Of a stretch of 64,000 nt of DNA, positions 24,637 to 36,212 are shown one piece after another (position 1 is the stretch's first letter; each line of letters begins with the position of its first letter). Origin of the DNA: Burhinus oedicnemus (taxonomy: Eukaryota; Chordata; Aves; Charadriiformes; Burhinidae); assembly GCA_008921705.1 (NCBI GenBank), contig VFFE01009189.1, positions 902,646-966,645 on the forward strand. Direction: 5' to 3'. The position numbers were made by a program, and so were the translations under genes. The notes below the pieces were generated by a model. It did not search any database. It worked only from the letters and a program-made list of their open reading frames with translations, and was not told where the DNA came from.

Positions 24637-25461
24637 GGAGAATGTATAAAAACCACCAAAATGATGTTTGCTAAGGGCAAATAGAAAGCACTGGCCTTAA
24701 GATAGAGAAGCATCAAGTATATCAGCCTAATGCAGGGAATAACTATTCTGTAAGAGTTCAAAGAGTGTAGAAATACGAGACATCGGTGTCATGTGTCACT
24801 ACATGTATTGTGCAAATGTCACCAGGGCTGTACTAACAGGACTGTTTTATTTAACATGCAATCTTGTTTCTCTCTCCTGTGGGTGTTCACTTGTTCGCTC
24901 AGCTGGTGTTTTCATCTCTTATACTGCATAAATGGCCCAGAAAACATCTCTGAATGGAGTACTGAAGCTTTTAGCCATTGCAGCAGTAAAAGTAATGGCA
25001 AAGATGGATGCAGAGTATGTAGCTCACTGTCTTTGTGTCCCAGGGTCCCATATGAAATGCATTCTGACACGTCACTTCTAGAAGACCTCTTGTTTCAGGG
25101 CTAAGCTTTTTAAGGAGTCTTTGCAACAGTCTGCTGCTTAGTATCACTGGCAGTGGTATTAAGAAACATCCACACTGTGAAACCCAGGAGGAATTCTCAG
25201 CTCCCAGCTCTGTCTGTGTGCTACGGCTGTGTCCCAAGAGCAAACCAGGACAGGACTGGCTATTCACAAGGTCCTCCCCAGCATCTTGGCTTTGTTGCAA
25301 AGGCCCTGTGGGGTACACAGTGGGCAGGAGCCATGGCACACTGCAACATGGGACCAGGACTGTGGTGCATGCTGAATGTGCTATCAAGTTCAGTCTTTCC
25401 TCAATACGTGTCCTGGATGGGGCCTCAATAAAATGCAGCACTAGGGTGAAGTACAAGTATG
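24637..25461. other. Stretch without recognised genes
   Basis: Overlapping open frames occur on both strands (for example minus strand 24971-25456, plus strand 25153-25431). None has a recognisable domain, and the presence of frames on both strands argues for chance. No repeat family was identified. Confidence 0.4.
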
Positions 25462-25800
25462 TAGGAACAGCTGTAAGATGTCAGGCTTGAAGGTCTAGTC
25501 TACTATCCTGCCCCTGAGAGTAGCCACTGACGAATGCCTAGGGAAGAGTATAAGAAAAAAGGGTTGGAGAACAGTTACAACCCAATAACAAATTTCAAAG
25601 TATATGACCCAGAAGCAGGAAAACCAGAAAAATTATGATTTTGCAGTAATAAGAGGATTTTCAGCAAACACAGGCAAAGAAGAACTCTTATTTAAAGATC
25701 GTACATATTAGATCTTATGGTACCTGTTTCTGTCTGTAATTAGACTAAAACCAGTTCTGCAGCAGTTCCACAGGTTTATCTTCCACGGGCTTTAATAGGT
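25462..25800 (-). mobile_element. Ancient CR1-like LINE fragment (probable)
   Basis: The plus strand carries the antisense pattern of a deeply diverged sauropsid CR1-type 3' region. It shows 'GGAACAGCTGTAAGATGTCA', then 'ACTATCCTGCCCCTGAGAGT', 'TAGCCACTGACGAATGCCTAG' minus its last base, 'GGAAGAGTATAAGAA', and about 200 bp later 'CAGTTCCACAGGTTTATC'. The block 'GATGCCTAGGGAAGA.TA' recurs at about 55418, in the same orientation, in the larger ancient copy. Divergence is high and the boundaries are approximate. Confidence 0.6.
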
Positions 25801-27153
25801 CTGTTCATACTGCTGAAAAAGTGTACCCTCTCACTGAGAATTGGCTTTTTCCCTTTCAGCTCTTCACTCTGTATTCTTCAGTTCAGAAATCACCAGGGGG
25901 CTGAGTCAACAGTTTTTATCCTTCAGCAGGTTCCTCACATGAATCTCTTGAGTTTCTTCACAAAGCTTTTCCAGAGTCTAGAACAGGCACCTTCCTTAAA
26001 GTTCTTAAAATATCTTAATACATATAATCTAGTCTTATCTTTAGTCTTTACAAATTTCTCAAGAAATTTACTTTTTACAGAGGTGTAAAGGCATTTAAAA
26101 AATGGAATTTACTGAATTTGTAGCCTCCTTGATAGAGCCAGAAACTTTTTATGCAAACTCAAAGAGTAAATTCAGTGGGCATTAGCAAAGAAACACTACA
26201 TTTAGCTACAGAAAAAGGTTATTGCTTAAAATACTTAAAATATATAATTAAGAAGGTAGACAAAGCATAAAGCACATTTTTTTCTCACCATCTCAATATC
26301 TGGACTTCTGCAGAAAACTCTCTATCTTAATCTCTTAATGGGGTTCAAAGGCAACTCCATATCATTAAATATACGCTGTAATCCTAAACCTTAACTGTCT
26401 TTGTTTCTGTAAGGATTGTATCAGCAGCTAATCCGACAGCCTGTTTGTTACACAGTCCGTGCACGTAGAAGGCATTCTAGCCCTACATGCCAAGGAGAGT
26501 TTTACAACATGAATGTTTAAGACTCTGGTAAAACTGAACTCACATGCCACTACTGCAGTGTTGGTTTTTTCCCTCTATTTATTGCTGATCTTTTGGTATT
26601 CTTTAAGGATTTTTAGCTCTAGAGATTAAGTTCTAGGATTTTGGCTGTCAGCCATACTGTGCTGGCCAGGTCATAGTCTAATCACAATCACTAAAATATT
26701 TTTTGAAAATGAATCTATTTCCTTCATCATCACCTAAAAAGTAAGAGGTCAAGTCTGTTCCTGGTGTAACTTTGGTGAAGGATGTGCTAGTTCTGCAATA
26801 CAACAGTACATACTTAGTGCTTTCCCGTGTTGCAGAGAAGTCAGTAAAGCCAGAAGAAATATGCCAAAACTCCTGGATGGTGTCTGTTTGCATACAACCA
26901 AGGAAGCACTTGGTAGCATGTGACTACATCTCAAAACACAGTGATTCTTGGTTTAACATATTAAGATATTGCACTAGAGGCAGGAGGGAGGCATCTACTC
27001 TTCAGCACAGTGATAAGAGGGAACCGGAGACTTTGCATACGGTGACAGCCTGCCTTCCCGTTTTAGCTGTCCCACCCAGACTGACCAAAGAAAGGAGCCT
27101 CTTTGCCCCCCATATTCCTTCGTGCTCTCTCCAGGGAAGTCACGATGACTGAC
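25801..27153. other. Stretch without recognised repeats
   Basis: AT-rich sequence with no CR1 or LTR. A plus-strand open frame at 26772-27152 runs up to the candidate antisense exon but shows no known domain. On the minus strand AATAAA occurs at about 26577, downstream of that exon candidate, and could serve as a polyadenylation signal if the exon were terminal. Confidence 0.4.
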
Positions 27154-27243
27154 CCTCTGCCGAGACCACATCCGCCGTCCAAGAGCACAAAGAGGAGGCT
27201 TGTTCGGTGTCATGCCAGCTAGAGCAAATGCTGCCTCATCGTT
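27154..27243 (-). other. Candidate protein-coding exon (antisense), unidentified
   Basis: On the minus strand a strong splice-acceptor context (pyrimidine tract TCTGTTTCCTCTTTCAG) ends just before 27243. It opens a 30-codon frame beginning Asn-Asp-Glu and containing 'ALAGMTPNKPPLCALGRRM'. A possible donor (AGG then GTCAGT) follows position 27154, giving an exon of exactly 90 bp in phase 0-0. The local sequence has more CpG and higher GC than its surroundings. Alternatively the frame continues to a stop at 26995, which would make a terminal exon of 83 codons including the stop. I do not recognise the protein and see no partner exon in the window. An isolated acceptor-like site can arise by chance. 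Confidence 0.25.
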
Positions 27244-30200
27244 CTGAAAGAGGAAACAGATATTATTAGAGCTTACACATTGAAATAAATGGTCAATAAA
27301 ATTTAATCGAAAGTCTGTTTTTACTAACTATCTACAATGTAAAAGGCCTTGTGTTAAATCATACATTAAAATAAAGCTTGCACAGAGTTCCCATTTATTA
27401 TGGCAAATTTTTTGATAGATGAAAAAACATTATTTCATCAGAGATTGCATTAATGCAATATGTATTTTTTCAGTAGCACTTTGCTTGTACGCTTACTTGA
27501 TGGATGGAAGACATTTATTTACAGATGATGCATAACTACCCAACTATCTACATATCTAACTGCCTTTAACGTGTCAAAATACAGTCGTATATTTTCATAT
27601 ATATTTCCACTGTGGTACAAGCAGAACTTTTCACAGACCAAGTAAAAAACCTGTAATAAACACATAGCCCCTCATTTTACTTACAAATGCTAAACCTCCC
27701 AAACCCTCAGGGATCTTTTTCAAAGTCTGAGGCTGGGACTCCGACGTGATGCTACTGTAGTGGTCTGGGGAAAGATCTGCTTCAGTCCAGGTGGAAAGAG
27801 ATTTCTCCTGCCCAGGAGATAACCCACAGGCAGTTCTTGGTCTCTGAAGTCAGCTACCCACCTCAGGCCAAAGACACCACTTTGCTGCGGTGGTGCAAAC
27901 AAATTAATAGTTGCATTAAGAGCAAGGAAATGGCACTTCCAATGCCTCCACCAATCACTTCTCATAGCTGCTATCCATAGGGAGGTAATAACTTAGAGCA
28001 ATGATCCTCATGTCATTTTGGCCTCAAAGCCCAAATTGCACCTATAAAAAGGAGCTTTTTCTACCAAGCACACAGTACCAACTCCCACAGTAATGGTGAG
28101 GAACACCACAGAATTGCTCCATCACTCCCACCTGGCCAGTGCACACTTCTGAGCAGCTCTGAGGGTCGCTGTAGGTACAAAATACTGTACTGGCTTAATG
28201 TAATATAGATTCATAGATTCAGTCAAGGTGATTCTTGCCTTGACCTGGTAATTGGCGCATAGCATTTAAGGAAAAAAGGTTCTTGGCAGGAAATTGGAAA
28301 ATGTTCTCCTAATCAATTATGCTGTGTGTTCATCAAAAGCCCCAGAGGACTCAGACGTATCCTTGGGGAGAGAATTCAAGTACCAAATTTTAGGTGACGT
28401 TTTTAAATGGCAGGTACAACAAATCACAAATTCTGTACTCTCTTATTTACATAAATAATTGGTGCTTAATTAATAACTTGCTGAGAACACTGATCTTGCC
28501 TGCATACAGTCACATGTATGCAACCAATTTTTTTAAGCTGTTGGAAAACACGCAGAGGCACTGCTCCTGGCTGAAAGATTTGAGCTATTTCTCTCTGAGG
28601 TCTGAGTTATCACAGGTGTCAGCACAAACTGTGGTGAATCTGTGGACAGTGTAGCCTCTTCCGTTCCTCTCTCCTGGGCCTGTGTTATCTGGCAGGGGAC
28701 GTGAAAAGAAAACTGAGGAGGCAAGGCAGCATCCGACTGTGCAGAGAGGGTGGCACAGGGGAGCTAGGAAGCAAAATCGGGTGTGGGTACACATCTGTGA
28801 AAAAGCCTTGAGTTACATCCAAAGGTCGCACATCTGTCCACGTGCATCAGCTACTGTGTCCACCCTCATCAGCTGTCAGAGCAGATGGCATGGGTCACTT
28901 CATCTGATGACTCTGATTTTTGAAATTCAGATCACAACTCCCTCTTCCTCTTGACCAACAGAAAGATGAATTTAATTCAGGTGGATATCCTTTTGAAACT
29001 TTAATGATATCTTCTCTCTCATTGCATAAGGACAAGATGTTTCTAAGCTATCTCTTAAAAAAATATGCTAATGCATATGGAAAAAAAGACAGAAATCACT
29101 GATGAGACAAGTTGAAACACCTACACCCACAGCATCTCTTTAGCTTTGTGGGAGTGTTCTCTGATGTCCAGGTTTCCACGTTTTCTGCTGTTTCACTTAC
29201 ACGTGGGAAGCCTCACGGTCTTCTCTGCTCCATAAAGAGACAGAGATTACAACATAACACCCAAGAGGGGATTCTACCAATGTAGTTTGCCTCCCTTAGA
29301 TTTCTACCTTTATTCTTCACACCAAGTATTTCCAACCATTATCAAAGTTTCCAAACTGTTCTCATCTACTGTATCCCTTGAGTCATCTCACAGCTACATT
29401 GTACATACTCACTGCTTTTAATCTTTCTTTGGTTTTCATTTTCCTGGTGGTCAGTGAGAGTAGGCATTGAGACAAGTGAGTTGGAAGAAATTTTTCAAAA
29501 TGTGTATCGCACTGTGCCCTGGCTTTGTTGTCTTTTGTTTTTAATGTTGAGGGGAGGGGATTACTTAGTGCAAACTGGATTGGCTTCTGAAGGGTCTGCC
29601 CTTACCCAGTTAAAAAGAGGGTTTTTTGCACTTATTCTGGATGTTCTGCTCAGCTCTGTTAGAAGGTGAAACAAATAAACGGAACCTTTGAAAGACATTG
29701 TTATCCTGGAAAAAGTCAGTATCTACAAGCAGGCTTGTTTTTGAGCACAAAACAGGGGTTGAAGGAAGCTGTTCTTCACTGGTGAGAATTAACAGAAGTA
29801 GTTAAGACAGTTAAACTACTGAATTTGCTCAGTGATTTGCAAAGTCCTTTAGGAGATAACCAGTATAAGGAAAGGTTGCAACTGCAGGCACATGACAGAC
29901 ACAGAAGAAAATTAAAAAAAAAAAAACAAATAGAAAATGGAGTGATAATTTGCCATGACAGGTATTTAAGAAATAGAAAGCTCCTTATTCCTATGGCTTA
30001 GGACTGTGAGAAGGGAGGCTATTTCCTCAGTGTATCCAGAGAAACGATCAGCTTGCACAGACAAATAAACAAAATTGCATCAAAAAAATTCCAAGTTTTA
30101 TCATCAGTTTGTTCTAGAGGACAAAAAACACCCCAAAATCTGAATACAGGCCAAATTGAAAGAACAATGTTTTAGAAGAGTAATGTAGGAAGCACAAATC

Positions 30201-31413
30201 AACAGACATGGGAAGTTACCCCCAGGGTGACAGGACTTTCCTATGGCTTTTGTCCACCAGCAGCCCTTCCTTCGACTGCCCTTCACTGCTCTGCCAGCTT
30301 GACAGAAGCACTGCTTTGACCCGTTACAAAACACGCATATGCCAGTTGGCTACCAGTACACATATATTGATTAGCTGACTTCTGCCTGGAAGGTGTAATC
30401 AAATTTAATTGCACATAAACATGTTAGAGGGGGCACTAATTTGGGTGTCTCTCTTCTGCCCTCCTGCTGATTTCACCAAAATATGTAAGAATTTCTTTAT
30501 TAATTGCTAAAAGGTACAGACAGGCATAAGCCCTCTGAAGTTCCTGCAATAGTGGGTTTTGAGGAAAGGGGTTCACGTGCTGTCCCTAAACTGCCTCTCC
30601 CACTGCCGCTGACCAAGGCAGAATCCCAGTGGGTAGATACACCAGTGCTGTGAGCTGTGAGGGTATTTTTTATGTTCTTAAATGCAAGGCATCTGTACCT
30701 GTCAAACGTGGTTGAAGTTGGCTGACAGCTTTAGAAGTTATGGGGACTGTGGGGGAATTAATAGGAAGAGAGACTGTATAAGCTTCATTTCCTTAGAAAC
30801 CAGGCAAGAATATTCCAACCCATTATCTCTTTATGAATTATTTCTATAAAGATTGCCTTTACATGCTTTGAATATCTAAGCTAAACTAGTAGAAAATTCA
30901 CAGTATACAGGCTATTCATAAATGTTTTGAAATTATGTCTTTATTTGCTTGAGAAACACAGGAAAGCAAGAAGGCACAGATAAATATAGCAACTTTTTTT
31001 TTACCTATCTAAGTCTAAACAATGCATTTCTCTGTTTAGCATACCAGCTCCTGCCATAAAGGTAGAACACAATTCACAGCTGCTCTATCACACCAGATCA
31101 CTGTGTCCACAAGAAGCGTGGGATCGAAAGGGGTCACCTCTGAGGCTGCATCCTCCAGTAGACCTTTTACACATGCCATCACTTGTGGCTAGAAATTGTT
31201 AGAGTCCTTGCAGTGCATCAAGTCTGTGGTGCATACATTCTTCCCGTGCAGCAATTCCAGAGCATTTATTACTTTAATTCTGAAAGGAATATCACTACTG
31301 CAGAGAGACCACAGGAAGTAATTGCCTTTTAACCAGCCAGCATGTGCAGCCTCCTTCTGCAGTTTGTGCTGTCTCTGTGGAGGTATGCTGTGCTTCTAAT
31401 TAAACCTCAGGAT

Positions 31414-31415
<2 letters not shown>
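27244..31415. other. Long unique AT-rich stretch
   Basis: No gene, CR1 or LTR was recognised. A short 'AGATTCATAGATTCAGTCAAGG' (without its last two bases) at about 28207 resembles a worn antisense CR1 tail but has no supporting UTR. An A-run lies at about 29911-29925. Confidence 0.4.

Positions 31416-31451
<36 letters not shown>
31416..31451. repeat. Poly(T) run, 36 nt
   Basis: Uninterrupted thymine run of about 36 bases. Upstream and downstream sequence does not resemble a processed gene on the minus strand, so I cannot call it a retrogene poly(A) tail. Run length in an assembly is often unreliable. Confidence 0.9.
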
Positions 31452-34400
31452 CCTGCTAGGACATGAACAAGCTTTGTGGTTTATAGCAGGGACTAGTATT
31501 TCCATAGTATGTTCTTCCAGACATTTGTGAGCCTTAGCTCAGGTTGATCAGGGAATCAATCAACTACGTTGAGGTTAACACTGATAAATCCAGACCCTTA
31601 TTAATTTTATACAATTAGCTTTAGTAGAATTTCTTCTTTTTATTCTTATTGCTTTAGGACTTCATTTGAAATACTGTAGTGGAAATATAACCAAACCTGA
31701 ACGCTATTAACCTAGTTATAAATCTGTATCCTCTTGCTTCTTTTAAAAATTGCTAAACATATTCAATATTATTATAATGCTTAGAGCTTGGGTGATTCCG
31801 TATATTAAAAGCTGGCAGGTAGGTAATACCAATTTTAAAAGAGAAAATAGATGTATAAAGATTCAGTGGTGAAAGGGAGACACTGGGAAAAGCTGGAAAA
31901 TCAGCACTCAAAAGTGATTAGTCTCTGCTGAAAATTTATGGTGATTATCCTTGTATTTTTTCAGTCCAGAAATACCACTGGCCTTAGAAAAGGCTTTTTG
32001 AAGCCTCTGAAGTGTTTCAGCAGCATTCAGAGTTGGTGTAATATCCAGCCCTCAGAGCAGAGGGAGTATGGCCAGTAGCTCAAGCTAATAATTAATGCTG
32101 GTTGCAACCCTTATGAGATGAGCAGCTCAGCTTCTTAGTTGCTACCCTGTGATTTTTCACTACATGCAAATACTACTTCATTAACAGCAGAGATTTATCC
32201 TTGGTTATAGGGCCAATGAAGCCCATGTTTTGCCTTTCAGGAATATTCATGTTAACAAAATCTGAAATTTTTTGGTACAGACCACCACAATGATAGAAAT
32301 AAAGATATTTTAGTGGTGAGGATAATCAGGAACAGTCCTCTGCTCTTCATTGTCTATAGATTAAGAGTAGATCTCTGTTTTAGAAGATACAGTGTCTTTC
32401 TAATTGAATTTAAAAGTCTGAGGGAAATATTAGTGGCTGAGGATCCTTAACATGAACTTTTTACCTGGGCAGAGTATTGGTCACTAATAATCTTTACATT
32501 TCTGGACTGATGCAAAGTTCTTTTTGAATTTAAACAAATAACTACTTGTAAGTGTGTATATTTTGGTCCAGCATGATATATGTGCACAGTAGACAGTTTC
32601 ACCAAGGTACTGGTGTTTTGAGTAACTGTCTGAAATTTTTCTCTTCTTCACCTTTGTGTTTAAATGTACAGCCTGCCACTGCATAATTAACATGAAATTT
32701 TGATATTTTAATTCAAGTATCTCACACTAATCTGGCTATTGAACTGGTTTAACAATCACAAAAGGAATTATAGGCATTAAGAATTAAATATATAACATAA
32801 ATATTAAATCTTTATGGCTTCTGTCAAAATTTTAAACGGGTCTTAAAGCTAGGAGACTATTTATTTATTTTAAATAGGCTTTTAAAATGGTTGAAGAATC
32901 ACAGGAAGAATACTAATATTTATTATTTAAAGAAAATTGTTAATATTTAAATGCTGAAATGTATTTCCTGTTTTAAGGCAAAAAAATGAGAGCTATACTA
33001 AACTAAACTAAAATAAAAATGAGTAATATAAATCAATGCATAACCCATATTCTAAATAGCCCATCATTACTAAATATTTATTAAAATTATGTTATATACA
33101 AATTAACATGTGGTTAATTATGAAATTCTTATTAATAGTTGTTGGACACTGATTATTTTGTAACCCTCAGCCTTGTATTGGCTGTGGTTACAGCTTGTCC
33201 TCAGACCGAAAACTTCCAAAAAAATCTCACTTGGAAAGCAAATTATTTGGCAACAGCAGTAACACACAGAAATGCTATCTTAAATTTCTCATTTTATTTT
33301 GATTGTTGGAAAAATTTATGTTTCAGATTTTTGGATCTAGCTAAGCAGTACAAAAGAAGCAAAGTTGGCTTTCTGGCACATATATTTTGAATTGATTCCT
33401 TTTTCTGGGTTTGTTTTTGTTCCTATTTGTTAGGAGACTCAAAATGTTTTGGATCTGCAGAACTTGAGCTAGAAAATGTAATGAGAAGAAGATTTATTAT
33501 GAGAAAGCCAGCATGTCATTCTTTCTTTCTTTCCCTCATTGGCAAACATTTTCTGAAGCCTAAGAGCGTCTTTTTCATGTCTTCTAGCTCATGAGCAGAC
33601 CAGCCAGAACACACAGGACAGAAAAATCTAATTAATATCTTTTTTTTTAAAAAAAACATGTTTTCATGCATGTGAATGAAGTCATATTCTGGAAGTTTTT
33701 TGTTGACTTCAAGCAAATTTGTGGCTATGTATGAATACCCAAGATCTTTAATCCATCTTTTTTACACAGTTTGCCCTTTCATGTTGTCAAATTCATTGAA
33801 ATGCTTCAGTGTAATTACATGTTTCAGTGCACAGCACAATGCACACAGGTAAGGTATTCATAAATTCTCCTTTTCTCACGTCCCTCTTACTCTGGCACCG
33901 AAGCTTGAAATCATTCCTACTGAAATTAGGGGAAACTCCCCATGGCTGGAGACTTCACAGAGATGGCTTTATAGGAGCAACGTCTTGCCTTTGGCATCAT
34001 GGTGGACCCCAGCAGGATGTCCTAGGCTCTGGCAGATGCAGGTGTTGGTGGGGGTGGCTGCAGCCAGTTCATGGCTGACTCCCAACAGAGCCCTCTCTCC
34101 TCCGGAGGCACCGACTCTCATGCCAGCCCCCAGCCTGATCACCATGGCAGGAGTGCTTGGCTGGAGGACAAGTGCATGGGGGACAGCTCTCCTCTGATGG
34201 ACCAAGGGTGCAAAGCTGCTGGAGAGGTAGGGCGTGGAGTCTCTTTCTCACCACCTTCAGGCCAATGAATAAGGATCCCACTGAAAAAAAACTTTCTTGG
34301 TTGTATGTATGAGTGGTGTCCCCTGGATTATACTGTAAATACATCTCTCTAATGTGTAACAGGGTATCATTTCTCATCGCTTTCTGACCAGGAGAATGCA

Positions 34401-36167
34401 GTGTACTCAACTACGAGTGATGTGGGCTTATATTTTTTCCAAATGGTCACCCAGAAAGAAGAGAATGGGAAATGAAGCATATTTATCTCACAAGGAGAGA
34501 GGGAAGTTGAAGAAATATAATAACAGGATAAAAAGAAAATAGCAACACATATATGGTTAATAAGCATAATAAAGCTAACATACAGTGAGAGAAAAGAAAT
34601 GTAAGCCTTTGATCTTTTAACAGATAAACTTTGTATGCCGTGAAATTTGAATATTTAAAAGATAATATTTCCTAATTAGCTCTTTCTGTAGCCCTTGGTA
34701 AGAATATCTAAGATCTTTGTGCTGGGGAATATAATCCAGTGAGGTTCACGTGGCTGAGAGCCCTCGCAGTGTTACTGAGTGCCTTCTGCCCCTGCGTGAT
34801 GCTGCAGTGAAGTCTCTGCATTCTGCCCCCGCCTGGAAACCAAATCTAGCAGATGCCAGAGAAAGCTCTCCCTGGTGTTTTATAATGGGATATTTTGCCT
34901 CAGCAAGGAAAGAATGAAGGAGATTTAAGGCAAAGGCTGGCATGTGGAAAGCCTACCATTGGTAACAGCAGAACCGCCATGCAAACGCTGAGCAGGGGAA
35001 CGTGCCACGTCCTTGCACTCGGCCTGAGGGGTCCTAACAGAAATGGTCTGCAGAGCCAGAAAAGGACCCAGGGACTGTGAGGAAGAGTTTTGAAAACATT
35101 TTTCTCCCATTATTTCTTCCCCTAGACAAACAAACTTCTGCTCCATGGTGGTTACAAAGACATGTGAAAAGCGGCAATATATATTATTGAGTGGAGATTT
35201 TTCTGCCACCATTTTCTTTAAAAAGTAAATGCCATTTTCACATTCACTTACATATAGAAAAGAAGCCAGTGTTCTTATCACTGAAGAGTGCTTTGGAAAG
35301 CAATACTGTGTGGGATCCTTTACTGCAGGTACAGCGTCTGAGCTAGATGCTCAGGCTAATTCTGTGATCAAGAGTGGTAGACCTTTCCAGAAAGAAACTC
35401 CTCTCCATCCCACCCCCAGCCTCTCACTCTCCACTGAATTTAAGGGAAGCTCAGCCTGCCAGCTTAGACCAGATGCTTAACTTGTAGGCAGTTAAAGTGA
35501 AGCGAGATAGTCCCACAGATAGTAGGTGGAATAAAAATGTCTGTGATAGAGGTACCAAAGTTTTACAAGGAGATAGAAGCAAGCAGAGTGGGCTTGTGTA
35601 GGCAAGTGTATCGTTTATTCCAGATGGTGTTTTGCTTCAGTAAAAGCTGCAGATTCTCTTAAAGGCACTTCTGTGCCCCTCAACGTAGCATTTGAACAAT
35701 TTGCAACTGATGTATTCATAAAATTTATAAAAGACATTACTAACAGGAGAATATATGGTGGATGTCATGAAGCACTGGTCTTGGCAGGACAGAAGATGAA
35801 GGAGGAGAAATTGGTGTAGCTGCATTAATACCAAGAGGACTCGGGAACGCACGGCAAGCTGCAGCTGGGAGTCCCTGAAGGAAGCAGTTAAATATACTCA
35901 CTGGTCACAAATGCAGCTGCTTCTGGGACCAGTTGACATTCAAGAAAAACCTCTAGTGAACACATGGGACATTCTGAAGAAAATTCTCAGTGTTTTGAGC
36001 ACAGATTTCTGTAGAAATTATTCTATCAACGCCTACAATAATTCCTGTCTCAAAAGTGTGTGTTTTGTAGAAAATGCCTGGGGAGCATTTTAATTTGTTT
36101 TCCTGTTTAAATAAAATTCCTTACCCAGAACCATAAACAAGGAGTTTAAGAAGGCAAATAGCAGAAC
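31452..36167. other. Long unique AT-rich stretch
   Basis: No recognised repeat or gene. The part at 32700-33130 is extremely AT-rich with many TTTAAA/TATTTA words. A more GC-rich part lies at about 33930-34240, with short open frames in several registers on both strands, typical of a stop-poor GC patch rather than a gene. Confidence 0.4.
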
Positions 36168-36212
36168 ACTCACACACATAGATACACAGATACACACACA
36201 CCACACACACTC
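36168..36212. repeat. Imperfect (CA)n microsatellite
   Basis: CACACACATAGATACACAGA is followed by TACACACACACCACACACAC: an interrupted CA repeat of about 45 bp. Confidence 0.85.

Noticed and set aside
24971..25456. 161-codon minus-strand open frame
   Set aside because: Overlapped by open plus-strand frames at 25153-25490 and without motif or conservation evidence; it looks like a stop-poor patch.
26772..27152. 126-codon plus-strand frame beside the candidate exon
   Set aside because: No domain, no splice-site support on the plus strand, and translation without recognisable pattern.
28200..28240. Possible CR1 tail (ATAGATTCATAGATTCAG)
   Set aside because: Only a short octamer-like string; no CR1 UTR sequence follows.
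31416..31451. Poly(T) as the tail of a minus-strand processed pseudogene
   Set aside because: No coding-like sequence or target duplication found beside it.
33930..34240. GC-richer stretch with several overlapping open frames
   Set aside because: Frames are open in many registers on both strands; no motif or splice pair.
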